A stretch of DNA of 42,488 bases from Eubacteriales bacterium (GTDB lineage Bacteria > Bacillota > Clostridia > Oscillospirales > Butyricicoccaceae): assembly GCA_030539335.1 (NCBI GenBank), contig JAUNSG010000018.1:1-42488 (forward strand), given 5' to 3'. Shown here one piece after another: positions 7,707 to 16,795 of the stretch; positions within the stretch are counted from its first letter, which is position 1, and each line of letters starts with the position of its first letter. A program made the translations under genes and the position numbers. Below the pieces are notes generated by a model, which was not told the origin of the DNA, searched no databases, and worked only from the letters and a program-made list of their open reading frames with translations.

Positions 7707-8507
7707 ATGAATCAAAGCTGGTTGGAACTGGAGGACAAGGTCGTCATCGTCACGGGCGGTGCATCCGGCATCGGCAAGCATGTTGCCGATACGCTGACGA
7801 AGGCCGGTACAAAGACCGTGATTGTCGATAGGAATGTGGAGACCGGGGCAGAGTTGGACGGAGCGTATTGTGTCCAGTGCGACGTTACGGACAGCAACAG
7901 CGTGCAGGCGATGGCGGATGCCGTTGTCGCCAAGTATGGACGGATTGACGCACTGGTCAACAACGCCGGAATCAACCTGCCGCGCCTGCTGGTGGATGTC
8001 GCCGGGGAAAAGCCGGAATACGAGCTGAATGACGATTCGTTCAACAAAATGTTCTCGGTCAATGTCAAGGGAGTTTTCCTGTGTGCACAGGCCTGCGCCA
8101 AGCAGATGCTCAAGCAGGGCAAGGGCGTTATCGTCAATATGTCCTCGGAGTCCGGCAAAGAGGGTTCACAGGGACAGTCGGCGTACTCCGCCACCAAGGG
8201 TGCGGTTGACAGCTTCACCCGTTCCTGGGCGAAGGAATTGGGCAAATATAACATCCGTGTTCTGGCCTGTGCGCCTGGTATTATGGAAGCGACCGGATTG
8301 CGCACCCCGGCCTACAATGAGGCGCTGGCCTATACCCGCGGCTGCAAGCCGGAGGAGCTTTCGACGGATTACACCAAGGTTATTCCGATGGGACGCGACG
8401 GCAAGCTGGATGAGGTCGGCGATCTGGTCACCTATCTGGTCTCCGACCGTGCAAGCTATATCGCCGGCACCACGATCAACATTTCCGGAGGCAAATCCCG
8501 CGGCTAA
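7707..8507 (+). CDS. gutF: Sorbitol-6-phosphate 2-dehydrogenase (SDR family)
   Basis: This 266-residue short-chain dehydrogenase oxidises sorbitol 6-phosphate to fructose 6-phosphate with NAD in the cytoplasm (family role). It shows the cofactor motif TGGASGIGKH near 14-22, NNAG near 90, a catalytic Ser near 147 (NMSSESG), Tyr160 and Lys164 in YSATK, and a C-terminal GTTINISGGK. Its length and N-terminus match the GutF type of lactobacilli rather than a generic SDR. ACAGGAGG precedes the ATG. It is the first gene of the sorbitol operon and lies 27 bp before the activator gene. Confidence 0.9.
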   Translation: MNQSWLELEDKVVIVTGGASGIGKHVADTLTKAGTKTVIVDRNVETGAELDGAYCVQCDVTDSNSVQAMADAVVAKYGRIDALVNNAGINLPRLLVDVAGEKPEYELNDDSFNKMFSVNVKGVFLCAQACAKQMLKQGKGVIVNMSSESGKEGSQGQSAYSATKGAVDSFTRSWAKELGKYNIRVLACAPGIMEATGLRTPAYNEALAYTRGCKPEELSTDYTKVIPMGRDGKLDEVGDLVTYLVSDRASYIAGTTINISGGKSRG

Positions 8508-8534
8508 TTCCCGGAAGAAAGGAATGCTGACACC

Positions 8535-10454
8535 ATGAAAAGCCTATTCAGCGACAATCGAATCGCAACGATGCTGCACTATTTCCATAGAACGCCGGTT
8601 ACGACAGTCAGCACGCTGGCTTCCCGTCTCGGTGTCAGCGAACGGACCGTGCGCAATGACATCAAACAGATCAATGAGGAACTGAAGGGCTGTGCGGTCA
8701 TCGAGGGCGTCCAGGGAAAATACAGTCTGCGCATCTTTCATGCGGACCGTTTTCATCAGATTGTTTCCCAGATGATGCGGGAGGATGATTTTCTCAATTC
8801 CTCGCGCAACCGCATGGATTACCTGTTCGGAAAGCTCATGCGTTCGGAAGAACCGCTGTTGACTGATGAGCTGGCCTACGAGATGAATGTGGGACGGACG
8901 ACATTGGTGAGCGATCTGAAAAAGCTGCGAACGGAGATTGCGCCGTACCAACTGTCCATCGTCGGAAAAACCAGCAAGGGATTGCTGCTGCATGGCAAGG
9001 AGAGCGACATCCGCAAATATGTTCTGGACAATGTCTATGAGCCGCTGTATCAGGCGTACCCGCTGGATGAAGAGCTGGTGCAGGCCATCGCCGAGTTGTT
9101 TGACGAGCAGCCGTTGGAAAAGAGCGTACGCGATTCTCTGGAACGATTCACGACCCTCATGCTGGACCGGTTCCTGACCGGGCATTGCATCGGGCCGCTG
9201 TCCTCACGCTACTACAATCTCACGGCACGACCGGAATTTGAATGCATCGACCGATTGGTTGACCGGTTTTCCCGGATTCTGCATGTGGATTTTCCGGTGG
9301 AGGAACGGCTGTTTCTCTTCCTCCCCATTATTGGGATGCGCACACCTGCGGATATTCAGGATATGCACTCCTTTGCGCTGGACGAAACCGTCCGGCCGCT
9401 GATGGAAGAGATTCTCCGTCAGATCCGGATGGAGATGAACATTACGATCCAAAGCGGAAAATTCACCGAAGAATTTCTGTACCATCTGATGTTTATGATC
9501 AACCGTCTCCGCTTCCGGGTCCGGCTCAAAAATCCCATGCTGGATGAGCTGCGGGAAAAATATCCGCTGGCCTATCAAATGGCGGGCATTGCCTCCCGCG
9601 TCATCGGAAGGAAATACGGATTGACGGTGTCGGAGGACGAACGCGGCTATCTGGCTTCCTACTTCGGCGTATTCCTGACGGAGAACGATCTCAGTCAGAG
9701 CCGGCCCTTCCGTGTCGCTGTGGTCTGCGGCACCGGACGTGTCACAGCCCATCTGGTCGCTGTACAGCTCCGGAAGATTTTGGACAGCTCGGCCGAGCTG
9801 CAACTGCTTGCGGATGAGAAGGTGACAATGGAACAGCTCAACCAGTATGACATTGTGCTGACCACCGTGGCGCTTTCCTGTCCCTGTGACCGGCCGATTA
9901 TCCGGATTCACGAGATCTTCAATGACCGTGAGTTGCTGCACAAAATTGAGAAGGCGAAATACTGGAATCAGGTGGATGTTCCGATTTTGGACAACAACTG
10001 GTTTGTCATGACAGGACTGCTGGATGAGAGCCGCTTCTTCGTTTTGGACGGCGTGGAGAGCTACGATGAGGCGGTCGATCGAATGGTCTCCAGCCTGACC
10101 GAGAGCGGACAGCTGGACCGCGGTTTTGCCGAACGGCTGCGCGAACGCGAGCGCAAGGGGACGATGGTATTTGACCATTCCATTGCGATCCCGCACAGCG
10201 TGCAGTATGCAGGGGATAAGCTGGTGCTCGCCATCGGGGTCTTTCCACAGCCGCTGCACTATCGGGATCATGGCCTCCGGGTGATCTTCCTGCTCGGGCT
10301 TCCGCAGAAGGTTGCGGCAGAGGACAGCTTCCTGATTCGCGTCTACGACGAAATTATGACAATCGCACAGGATGACGGGTTGCTGGGAAAAATCGCAGCG
10401 GCGGACTCCTTTTCGGCCTTGCTCCGCGCGCTGTACCGTCAAATGGGCGAATAA
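8535..10454 (+). CDS. gutR: PTS-regulated transcriptional activator GutR (HTH, PRD, EIIB- and EIIA-like domains)
   Basis: This 639-residue regulator has an N-terminal HTH (VSTLASRLGVSERTVRNDI, about 21-40), a second HTH-like segment near 110-130 and two PTS regulation domains (about 170-390). An EIIB-like domain with Cys in VVCGTG (near 400) follows, then a type-2 EIIA domain with its His in IAIPHS (near 555). PTS enzymes phosphorylate such proteins and so couple operon expression to sorbitol transport (family knowledge). It sits second in the operon, as GutR does in Lactobacillus casei. All phospho-acceptor sites that I looked for in its EIIA and EIIB parts are present. Confidence 0.88.
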   Translation: MKSLFSDNRIATMLHYFHRTPVTTVSTLASRLGVSERTVRNDIKQINEELKGCAVIEGVQGKYSLRIFHADRFHQIVSQMMREDDFLNSSRNRMDYLFGKLMRSEEPLLTDELAYEMNVGRTTLVSDLKKLRTEIAPYQLSIVGKTSKGLLLHGKESDIRKYVLDNVYEPLYQAYPLDEELVQAIAELFDEQPLEKSVRDSLERFTTLMLDRFLTGHCIGPLSSRYYNLTARPEFECIDRLVDRFSRILHVDFPVEERLFLFLPIIGMRTPADIQDMHSFALDETVRPLMEEILRQIRMEMNITIQSGKFTEEFLYHLMFMINRLRFRVRLKNPMLDELREKYPLAYQMAGIASRVIGRKYGLTVSEDERGYLASYFGVFLTENDLSQSRPFRVAVVCGTGRVTAHLVAVQLRKILDSSAELQLLADEKVTMEQLNQYDIVLTTVALSCPCDRPIIRIHEIFNDRELLHKIEKAKYWNQVDVPILDNNWFVMTGLLDESRFFVLDGVESYDEAVDRMVSSLTESGQLDRGFAERLRERERKGTMVFDHSIAIPHSVQYAGDKLVLAIGVFPQPLHYRDHGLRVIFLLGLPQKVAAEDSFLIRVYDEIMTIAQDDGLLGKIAAADSFSALLRALYRQMGE

Positions 10455-10488
10455 TTACAACATATTATCACGGAATGGAGGAACTATC

Positions 10489-10944
10489 ATGTGGAAACTG
10501 GGACTGATCGTTGTGGCGGCGTTTGTGCTGCAGGCAGTGTTGAGTATGCTGCAAATGCGTCATTTTTCCGCCGAATTTGTCAAGCTGCGCCGACAGGGAA
10601 AGGTCGCCTGCGGACGCAAAGCGGGCGGCTTTCATGCCGGAGCCATCGTCCTGTTCCTCATCGACGAGGAGGGCTGCATTCAAACCGCACGCAAGCTGGA
10701 GGGTGTCACCTGTCTGGCCCGTGTCCGCCCGTTGGACGGACTGGACGGACGGATGATCGGCTCCCTGACCGAAGAGGACGGCCCAAAGGGACACCGCAAC
10801 CTGCGCAAGGCCATCGCGGATGCCGCGCTGACTTACCGGGCCTATACGGCAGGAGAGGCCATTCCAGAGCCTCCGTCCCCGTTCCAGAAGGCCGGACGTT
10901 CCGTGAGAGGTATTTTTCGAAAAAAATCAACGGTAGAACCATAA
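10489..10944 (+). CDS. gutM: Glucitol operon activator protein GutM
   Basis: This 151-residue protein has one N-terminal membrane helix (WKLGLIVVAAFVLQAVLSML). A cytoplasmic basic domain follows that contains FSAEFVKLRRQGKVACGRK.GGF and a VRPLDGLDGR segment, which is the GutM pattern. In L. casei GutM is needed with GutR for sorbitol induction; its mechanism is not settled. GGAGG precedes ATG 10489. The C-terminus after about residue 120 is proline-rich then basic. It lies between the activator and the permease genes, with gaps of 34 and 15 bp. Confidence 0.85.
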   Translation: MWKLGLIVVAAFVLQAVLSMLQMRHFSAEFVKLRRQGKVACGRKAGGFHAGAIVLFLIDEEGCIQTARKLEGVTCLARVRPLDGLDGRMIGSLTEEDGPKGHRNLRKAIADAALTYRAYTAGEAIPEPPSPFQKAGRSVRGIFRKKSTVEP

Positions 10945-10959
10945 GAAAGGTGGAAAATC

Positions 10960-11511
10960 ATGGACTTCATTGTTAACTTGGCCGCAGGCTTTATGAATCT
11001 GTTCACCCTCGGCGGAGAACAGTTTGTGAGCTGGGTAACCGGCATTATCCCGACCATCGTCATGCTGCTTGTGTTGATGAATGCGATCATCGCACTGGCG
11101 GGAGATGAGGCGGTAGCAAAGCTGGCGCGCGTCTGCACCGGCAACCCGCTCCTCCGCTATGCCGTTCTGCCCTGGGTCAGCGCCTTCATGCTGGGCAACC
11201 CGATGGCGCTCTCCATTGGCAAATTTATGCCGGAGTTTTATAAGCCGTGCTATTACGCATCCGCGACCTATCACTGCCACACCAACAGCGGCATGTTCCC
11301 CCACATCAACGCATCGGAAATCTTTATCTATCTGGGCATTGCCAACGGCATTACCATGCTGGGGCTGGACACCACACCGCTGGCCATCCGGTATCTGCTC
11401 GTCGGTCTGATTGCAAACTTTATCTCCGGCTGGGCGACCGAACTTACCACCAAAATGGTCGAAAAACAGCAGGGCGTTACGCTGAGCCGCACGCTGAAGA
11501 CGGCGAAATAA
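10960..11511 (+). CDS. srlA: PTS glucitol/sorbitol transporter subunit EIIC
   Basis: This 183-residue membrane protein is equivalent to E. coli SrlA and L. casei GutC and forms part of the sorbitol translocation channel. It has several hydrophobic helices and the family stretch [19 protein letters not shown], then [17 protein letters not shown]. The ribosome site AAAGGTGG lies just upstream, and the next gene begins 16 bp after the stop. Length is normal for the family. Confidence 0.92.
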   Translation: MDFIVNLAAGFMNLFTLGGEQFVSWVTGIIPTIVMLLVLMNAIIALAGDEAVAKLARVCTGNPLLRYAVLPWVSAFMLGNPMALSIGKFMPEFYKPCYYASATYHCHTNSGMFPHINASEIFIYLGIANGITMLGLDTTPLAIRYLLVGLIANFISGWATELTTKMVEKQQGVTLSRTLKTAK

Positions 11512-11527
11512 GAAGGAGGAAACCAAC

Positions 11528-12544
11528 ATGGCAGAATATCGATCCATTCGCGTTGAGCGAGGCTCCGGCGGCTTTGGCGGCCCGCTGGTCATCACCCCGA
11601 CGGAAAAGCGCGACAAAGTAATGTTTATCACGGGCGGCGGCGCAGAGCCGGAATGCTTGGCAAAAATCCTGGAGCTGTCCGGCCTGACCCCGGTCAACGG
11701 ATTCAAGACCAACTGCCCGGAGGACGAACTGGCGCTGGTTATCATCGACTGCGGCGGCACACTCCGCTGTGGGATCTATCCAAAGAAGCGCATCCCGACC
11801 ATCAATACCAACCCGGTTGGAAAGTCCGGCCCGATGGCGCAGTTTATCACGGAAGATATCTATGTTTCGGGCGTTACCTCCAAACAGATTTCGCTGGCGG
11901 AGGGGGAGGCCCCGGCCGCTGCGGAGGTATCGGAGGACAAGGCAAAGGAATCCAGCGGCGTGAAATTCACGGCGGACAGCAAGGTTTCCGAGACGCTGGC
12001 GAAGCAGGAAAATAAGAGCATGATTACCAAAATCGGCCTCGGTGTCGGCAAGATCGTCAATACCTTCTATCAGGCGGCGCGCGATGCGATCCAGACCTGC
12101 ATTACGACCCTGCTCCCGTTCATGGCGTTTGTCTCCATGCTCATCGGTGTCATCAACGGCTCCGGCTTTGGCGACGCGTTCGCAACCATCCTGACGCCTC
12201 TCGCAGGCAATATCGTTGGACTTGTGATCCTCGGCATTATCTGCTCCATCCCCGGCCTGTCCGCCCTGCTCGGCCCGGGTGCGGTCATCGCTCAGATCGT
12301 CGGCACGCTGGTCGGCACGGAGATCGGAAAGGGGAACATCGCCCCACAGCTCGCCCTTCCGGCGCTGTTTGCCATCAACACGCAGGGCGCCTGTGACTTC
12401 ATCCCGGTTGGCCTGGGATTGGCCGAAGCGGAAACCGAAACCATCGAGGTCGGTGTGCTGTCAGTCATGTATTCCCGCTTTCTGACCGGCTGGCTTCGTG
12501 TTCTGATCGCTTATGCGGCAAGCTTCGGCCTGTACGCTGGCTGA
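11528..12544 (+). CDS. srlE: PTS glucitol/sorbitol transporter subunit EIIBC
   Basis: This 338-residue protein has an N-terminal EIIB domain and a C-terminal EIIC domain. The phosphorylated Cys75 lies in [19 protein letters not shown], identical in pattern to E. coli SrlE. The domains are joined by an acidic/Ala-rich linker near 125-150. The membrane part starts near 165 and includes [19 protein letters not shown] and [20 protein letters not shown]. It should carry phosphate from EIIA to incoming sorbitol. GAAGGAGG precedes the ATG. Confidence 0.93.
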   Translation: MAEYRSIRVERGSGGFGGPLVITPTEKRDKVMFITGGGAEPECLAKILELSGLTPVNGFKTNCPEDELALVIIDCGGTLRCGIYPKKRIPTINTNPVGKSGPMAQFITEDIYVSGVTSKQISLAEGEAPAAAEVSEDKAKESSGVKFTADSKVSETLAKQENKSMITKIGLGVGKIVNTFYQAARDAIQTCITTLLPFMAFVSMLIGVINGSGFGDAFATILTPLAGNIVGLVILGIICSIPGLSALLGPGAVIAQIVGTLVGTEIGKGNIAPQLALPALFAINTQGACDFIPVGLGLAEAETETIEVGVLSVMYSRFLTGWLRVLIAYAASFGLYAG

Positions 12545-12615
12545 TCCCCACACAGGCCGCAATCGAAAAAACGAGAGAAATCAGGAATTGCAAGATACAA
12601 GGAGGATATCATACC

Positions 12616-12981
12616 ATGAAAATCATCTATGAAAATCAGGTTAAGGCGCTGGGAAGCTGTGTGGACGAATTCAAGGACGCCGATATGTTCATCCTGTTCG
12701 GGGACAATGCCCCGGAGGAGCTGCGCGACTACTGCTACTCGGTCAGTGTCAATCCGATCAACGGCACAATCGCCGCAGGACAGACCCTTCGGATCGATGA
12801 CCATGCCTATAAAATCACGGCGGTTGGCGAAGAGGCTCCGGTGACGCTGGCGGGACTGGGACATTGTACGATCAACTTCAGTGGACAGACGGCCGTCGAT
12901 CTGCCGGGTACGATCTATGTCGAGCACAAGCCGAAGCCGGAGATCGCCGTTGGCACAGTCATCCAGATCGTCGAGGCGTGA
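12616..12981 (+). CDS. srlB: PTS glucitol/sorbitol transporter subunit EIIA
   Basis: This 121-residue cytoplasmic protein should pass phosphate from HPr to EIIB. The fold signature is clear: FILFGDNAPEELRDYC, then a TAVGEEAP..LAGLGHCTINF stretch and a C-terminal LPGTIYVE. By my alignment the position of the annotated phospho-histidine of E. coli SrlB (His43, in FIHCHGEL) is Val43 here, and the nearby His45 is also Val. The two His kept in both proteins are those of DHAY and GLGH. It lies 71 bp after EIIBC and is the last gene of the PTS operon. AAGGAGG is present upstream. Confidence 0.88.
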   Translation: MKIIYENQVKALGSCVDEFKDADMFILFGDNAPEELRDYCYSVSVNPINGTIAAGQTLRIDDHAYKITAVGEEAPVTLAGLGHCTINFSGQTAVDLPGTIYVEHKPKPEIAVGTVIQIVEA

Positions 12982-13008
12982 GAGAGCAAAATAGACGTTC
13001 TGTTCCAA

Positions 13009-13041
13009 TCTTTCCTCCGCTTCTCCGGGGTTGAGGAAAGA
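13009..13041 (+). other. Hairpin after the sorbitol operon, without U tract
   Basis: The perfect 9-bp arms TCTTTCCTC / GAGGAAAGA surround a 15-nt loop. The absence of a T run makes it a poor terminator. It could protect the operon 3' end, and operon transcripts may read into the ROK gene. Confidence 0.35.
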
Positions 13042-13057
13042 GTATCGCAAAAAAACG

Positions 13058-13086
13058 TTGCACTTTTTCGAAAATCGGAGTATGAT
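13058..13086 (+). promoter_or_regulatory. Promoter of the ROK regulator gene
   Basis: TTGCAC (13058-13063), 17-bp spacer, TATGAT (13081-13086), about 40 bp before the start codon. Confidence 0.75.
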
Positions 13087-13125
13087 AACTTTGATAAAAG
13101 ATTTTCATAAAGTGAGTGTGAGTAC

Positions 13126-14241
13126 ATGGCTGCTGTGAATACAGGAAAAATGCAAAATCCGGAGCGCATCCTTCGGTTGCTGCGCACCGAAAGTATGCTG
13201 ACAAAGCAGGAGGTTGCCCGCCGGCTGCATCTCAGCATGCCGACCACGCTGCAAAACATCAATGATCTCATCGAAGCGGGCATTCTGGAGGAGTGCGGAA
13301 CATCGGAATCGACGGGCGGACGGAAGGCGAAGAAGATCCGTCTGCGCCGCAGAGCCGGATTGGGCATCGGCATTGATATCGCCCTGCATCATACCCAGCT
13401 GGTCGTCACTGATCTGCTGGGCGAGGTGCTGGTACAGCAGGTGCTTCCGCTGCAATTCTGCGACGAACCGGAATGGTATCGGTCTCTTGGCACATCACTG
13501 GAACATTTTTTGCAGGCCAACCAAATCCCGGCGCAGACTGTGCTCAGCGTAGGCATCTCGTTTCCCGGCATCATCGATGACGAATCCCAACTACTGCTCC
13601 GGTCGCATATTTTGGGGCTGGAACACATCCAGCTGGACCGGTTCCATAAAAATATCCCGTTTCCGGTTGTTGTCGCAAACGACGCCAATTGCGCCTGCTT
13701 TTCTGAGCTGCGCCCGGAACGTCCGACCTATCTGTATGTCTCGCTCAACGAATCGGTCGGTGGTGCGTTGATGCTGGAGAACCGGCTGCATCTGGGCGAT
13801 ACCTGGCAGGCAGGGGAGATCGGACATATGCTGCTGGTTCCCGGCGGGGATCCCTGCTACTGCGGCAAGCGAGGCTGTGCAGATGCTTATCTGTCTCCGA
13901 AGTGTTTGCTGGAGAAGGGACAGACCTTGCAGACGTTCTTCCGCCGGGTACAGGCGGAAGATCCGGCGGCTTGTCGCGCATGGGACCGTTATCTGGAATA
14001 TTTGGCCATTTTTCTGACCAATCTGCGAATGCTGATGAATACCGATCTGATTGTCGGCGGCGAGGTCGGCGCCTGCATCGCGCCCTATCTGGATACGCTG
14101 TGCGACAAAGCGGCGCAGTACGACCGGTTCTCCCGCGACGTCGATTATATCTATCCCTGTTCCAGGAAGCAGAGCGCATTCGCTGCCGGGGCATCGATGC
14201 TGGCACTGGAACGGTACAGCAGCCGTCTGCTGTGCCCATGA
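13126..14241 (+). CDS. ROK-family transcriptional regulator (NagC/XylR type)
   Basis: This 371-residue protein has an N-terminal winged HTH (LTKQEVARRLHLSMPTTLQNI, about 25-45; wing with STGGRK near 66-71). A ROK sugar-kinase-like domain follows (GIGIDIALHHTQ, VGISFPGI, VANDANCACFSE). The ROK zinc motif GHMLLVPGGDPCYCGKRGC is complete. The kinase core is degenerate in places (ESVGGALM where kinases have GTGIG), which favours a sugar-responsive repressor rather than a kinase. It has its own promoter and lies 144 bp after the sorbitol EIIA gene, so it may control that operon or the HAD gene 26 bp downstream (inference). Confidence 0.87.
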   Translation: MAAVNTGKMQNPERILRLLRTESMLTKQEVARRLHLSMPTTLQNINDLIEAGILEECGTSESTGGRKAKKIRLRRRAGLGIGIDIALHHTQLVVTDLLGEVLVQQVLPLQFCDEPEWYRSLGTSLEHFLQANQIPAQTVLSVGISFPGIIDDESQLLLRSHILGLEHIQLDRFHKNIPFPVVVANDANCACFSELRPERPTYLYVSLNESVGGALMLENRLHLGDTWQAGEIGHMLLVPGGDPCYCGKRGCADAYLSPKCLLEKGQTLQTFFRRVQAEDPAACRAWDRYLEYLAIFLTNLRMLMNTDLIVGGEVGACIAPYLDTLCDKAAQYDRFSRDVDYIYPCSRKQSAFAAGASMLALERYSSRLLCP

Positions 14242-14267
14242 AAACCCAAGGAAATGAGGAACAGAAC

Positions 14268-14924
14268 ATGAAACATGGCGCAATTTTTGATATGGACGGT
14301 ACGCTGTTTGACACTGAACGGCTGTATCAGGACAGTTGGATGGCTCTGGCAGAGGAATTTGGACAGATCCCCAATCCAGACTTCCCCAAGGCTGTCTGCG
14401 GCTCCAGCGGTACAAATATGCGGAATATCATCCACACCTATTATCCGGAAATCGATGCAGAACGGTTTATGCAGTGCTGCATTGCGCGCGTGGCGCAGAT
14501 GGTGGAGACGGAAGTGCCGTACAAGCCCGGTGTGAAGGAAATCCTGTCCTATCTGCGGGATCAGGGGATAAAGATAGCGGTTGCAAGCAGCAATTCCCAT
14601 GCGCAGATTGAGAAAAATCTGAGGCTTGCCGGGATTCGGGAATATTTCGATGTCATTGCCGGCGGAGATGAGGTGGAAAACAGCAAGCCTGCACCGGATA
14701 TCTTCCTTCTGGCTGCCGCACGGCTTGGCTGTGCGCCGGAGGAATGCTATGTGTTTGAGGACGGAACCAACGGCCTGCGTGCCGGCGCCGCAGCGGGCTG
14801 TACGACCATCATGATCCCCGATCTCACACCGCCGACCGAGGAGCTGCGTGCGATCTGTGACGGAGTGTATGACAGCCTTTTGGTGGCGCGTGCAGCGCTG
14901 GAACAGGCGTCTCAGCAGCGCTGA
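14268..14924 (+). CDS. HAD-superfamily phosphatase / beta-phosphoglucomutase-like
   Basis: This 218-residue cytoplasmic HAD hydrolase has the nucleophile motif FDMDGTLFDTE at 7-17, VASSNS near 104-109 and the Lys of SKPAPD near 142. The acidic EDGTNGLRA loop lies near 165. The alpha-helical cap after motif I is of the beta-phosphoglucomutase/sugar-phosphatase type. GAGGA lies 7 bp before ATG 14268. It is cotranscribed with the ROK regulator and followed by a terminator. The substrate is unknown; the context suggests a sugar phosphate. Confidence 0.85.
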   Translation: MKHGAIFDMDGTLFDTERLYQDSWMALAEEFGQIPNPDFPKAVCGSSGTNMRNIIHTYYPEIDAERFMQCCIARVAQMVETEVPYKPGVKEILSYLRDQGIKIAVASSNSHAQIEKNLRLAGIREYFDVIAGGDEVENSKPAPDIFLLAAARLGCAPEECYVFEDGTNGLRAGAAAGCTTIMIPDLTPPTEELRAICDGVYDSLLVARAALEQASQQR

Positions 14925-14942
14925 GAATATTGCAATAGGAAA

Positions 14943-14991
14943 CGAGCGGATTCTTTGGAAATTGACCAGAGAATCCGCTCGCTGTTTTTTT
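14943..14991 (+). terminator. Rho-independent terminator
   Basis: The perfect 12-bp stem CGAGCGGATTCT / AGAATCCGCTCG is followed by CTGTTTTTTT. It ends the ROK-HAD unit. Confidence 0.92.
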
Positions 14992-15016
14992 ATGGAATTC
15001 TGGAAATCGGTTGTGA

Positions 15017-15045
15017 TTGCTATTTGTCCGCTCCCGGTTTATAGT
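15017..15045 (+). promoter_or_regulatory. Promoter of the two-component operon
   Basis: TTGCTA, 17-bp spacer, TATAGT, about 58 bp before the response regulator start. Confidence 0.55.
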
Positions 15046-15102
15046 ATAGTTAATGGCTGCCGGGGGAGCGGAATGCAGGGCAGAGAAAGGAAGGGGACAT
15101 CG

Positions 15103-15789
15103 ATGAAACAGATATTTTTGGTGGAAGATGATCGGGAAATTGCAAAAAACCTGGCGCGATTGCTTCAAACGGAGGGATTTATGGTTACGCATGCATCCAC
15201 ACGGCAGGAGGCGACCGCCCTGCTTTCGGCAAAGCCGTACGATTTGGCGCTCGTGGACATTTCCCTGCCGGACGGAAATGGCTTTGCGGTCTGTACCGAA
15301 CTGAAGCAGGCACAGAAGATTCCTGTGATCTTTCTGACGGCGTCCGGCGATGAATCTAGCGTTGTTACCGGACTGAATATGGGAGCGGACGATTATATCA
15401 TTAAGCCATTTCGCCCGCGGGAATTGATCGCACGGATTCAGACGGCGCTGAGGAAATCCGGCCCCGCTTCTGCGGCGGTTGAGATTTGCGGGCTGCATGT
15501 GGATACCGCCAGCGGGGTTGTGAAAAAGGATGGGAAAGAGGTATTCCTCTCCGCCCTCGAGTATCGCCTGCTGCTGGTGTTCCTCAACAATCCGAAAAAC
15601 ATTCTGACACGGGACCGGCTGCTCAGCGAGCTGTGGGATGCGTCCGGCGAGTTTGTGACGGACAATACGCTGACCGTCTACATCAAACGGCTGCGGGAAA
15701 AGATTGAGGACAATCCCGCTGCCCCGCAGATTATTTTGACGGTCCGTGGAACGGGATACCGCCTGGGAGGCAGCTATGTTTCGAAATAG
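15103..15789 (+). CDS. OmpR-family response regulator (BceR/VanR-like)
   Basis: This 228-residue protein has a receiver domain (EDD at 8-10, phospho-acceptor Asp in LALVDISLPDG near 52, Thr in FLTAS, Lys in YIIKPF). A C-terminal winged-helix domain follows (ALEYRLLLVFLNNP...RDRLLSELW...LTVYIKRLREKI, then RGTGYRL). GAAAGGAAGGGG lies upstream of ATG 15103. The kinase gene overlaps its end by 14 bp. With the ABC exporter downstream it probably forms a sensing and detoxification module. Confidence 0.93.
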   Translation: MKQIFLVEDDREIAKNLARLLQTEGFMVTHASTRQEATALLSAKPYDLALVDISLPDGNGFAVCTELKQAQKIPVIFLTASGDESSVVTGLNMGADDYIIKPFRPRELIARIQTALRKSGPASAAVEICGLHVDTASGVVKKDGKEVFLSALEYRLLLVFLNNPKNILTRDRLLSELWDASGEFVTDNTLTVYIKRLREKIEDNPAAPQIILTVRGTGYRLGGSYVSK

Positions 15790-16765
15790 GGAGCTTCGAC
15801 CGTTCGCCATTTCGTTCGCCTGTGTCGCCATCGTCACCGTGATTCTGGGCTTTGCCATCGGACCGGCGGCCGGTGTTCTCTCCGTCGTTTCGTCCGCTGC
15901 GTTTGGGACGGTGTTTTTTGTGTTTACCAGGATGCGGTACCGCCGCATTGCGCACATGGCAGAGCAGATTGACCGGGTGCTGCACAATGCCGACGTTTTG
16001 TACATCGGGGAAGAGGAGGAAGGTGAGCTTTCCATCCTCCAGAGCGAGATCACCAAGATGACGCTGCGCATCCGGGAGCAGAATGAAGCGCTCAAACGGG
16101 AAAAAGAACACCTGTCGGATTCCCTGGCGGATATCGCCCATCAGCTTCGGACACCGCTCACGTCCGCCAACCTGATTCTGTCCCTGCTGGAGAACAGCCC
16201 GGACGAGGCCGAACGGAAGGCTCTGCTGCGTGAAACCGCGGAGCTGTTCGTACAGATGGAGTGGCTGCTCAATTCCCTGTTAAAATTATCCCGGCTGGAT
16301 GCGGGCATCGTCACACTCCAGATGGAGCAGGTCGATGGGAACCGCCTGATCGGACGTGCGGCGCGTCCGCTTCTGATTTCCATGGAGCTGCACAACATTG
16401 CACTGCGGATCAGAATACCGGAGGGGATGCAGATTCCGGGGGACCCGAGCTGGCTGGCGGAGGCGATACAGAACATCCTCAAAAACAGTGTACAGAGCAT
16501 CGGGGACAACGGCTGGATCGAGATTACCGGTGAGGATACCCCGCTTTTTGGACAGATTCTGATCCATGACAGCGGTCCCGGGTTCGAAAAAGAGGATTTG
16601 CCCCATCTGTTTGAACGGTTTTACCGGGGGAAGAAGGAGGGCGCCACCGGATACGGCATCGGTCTGGCGCTGTGTAAGGGGATTATCACCCGGCATGGGG
16701 GAACGATTACCGCGAAAAATCATCCCCAGTGCGGTGCGGTTTTCTGCATCCGCTTTCCAAAGTGA
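15776..16765 (+). CDS. Intramembrane-sensing histidine kinase (BceS-like)
   Basis: This 329-residue kinase has two membrane helices (about 8-27 and 30-50) with almost no external loop. That is the hallmark of kinases that sense through a partner transporter in the membrane. The phospho-acceptor His is in DIAHQLRTPLTSA. The ATPase part has NILKNSVQSI, a DSGPGF box and GYGIGLALCKGI. I chose ATG 15776 because GGGAGG lies 5 bp upstream; the frame extends to 15746 but without support. Overlap with the regulator gene implies translational coupling. Confidence 0.9.
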   Translation: MFRNRELRPFAISFACVAIVTVILGFAIGPAAGVLSVVSSAAFGTVFFVFTRMRYRRIAHMAEQIDRVLHNADVLYIGEEEEGELSILQSEITKMTLRIREQNEALKREKEHLSDSLADIAHQLRTPLTSANLILSLLENSPDEAERKALLRETAELFVQMEWLLNSLLKLSRLDAGIVTLQMEQVDGNRLIGRAARPLLISMELHNIALRIRIPEGMQIPGDPSWLAEAIQNILKNSVQSIGDNGWIEITGEDTPLFGQILIHDSGPGFEKEDLPHLFERFYRGKKEGATGYGIGLALCKGIITRHGGTITAKNHPQCGAVFCIRFPK

Positions 16766-16795
16766 CGGATCTCTCACGGAAAAGTCACGGAAATG
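16763..16795 (+). promoter_or_regulatory. Tandem 11-bp repeats, candidate response-regulator sites
   Basis: Three consecutive units share TnACGGA: TGACGGATCTC (16763-16773), TCACGGAAAAG (16774-16784) and TCACGGAAATG (16785-16795). They sit upstream of a -10-like TATCAT at 16810-16815. An 11-bp period is typical of OmpR-family binding sites, and TCACGGAAATGTAAG resembles BceR-type boxes (inference). Confidence 0.55.

Noticed and set aside
14824..16095. Minus-strand open frame of about 423 codons opposite the HAD and two-component genes
   Set aside because: It crosses two unrelated plus-strand genes and their terminator and promoter, and has no recognisable domain.
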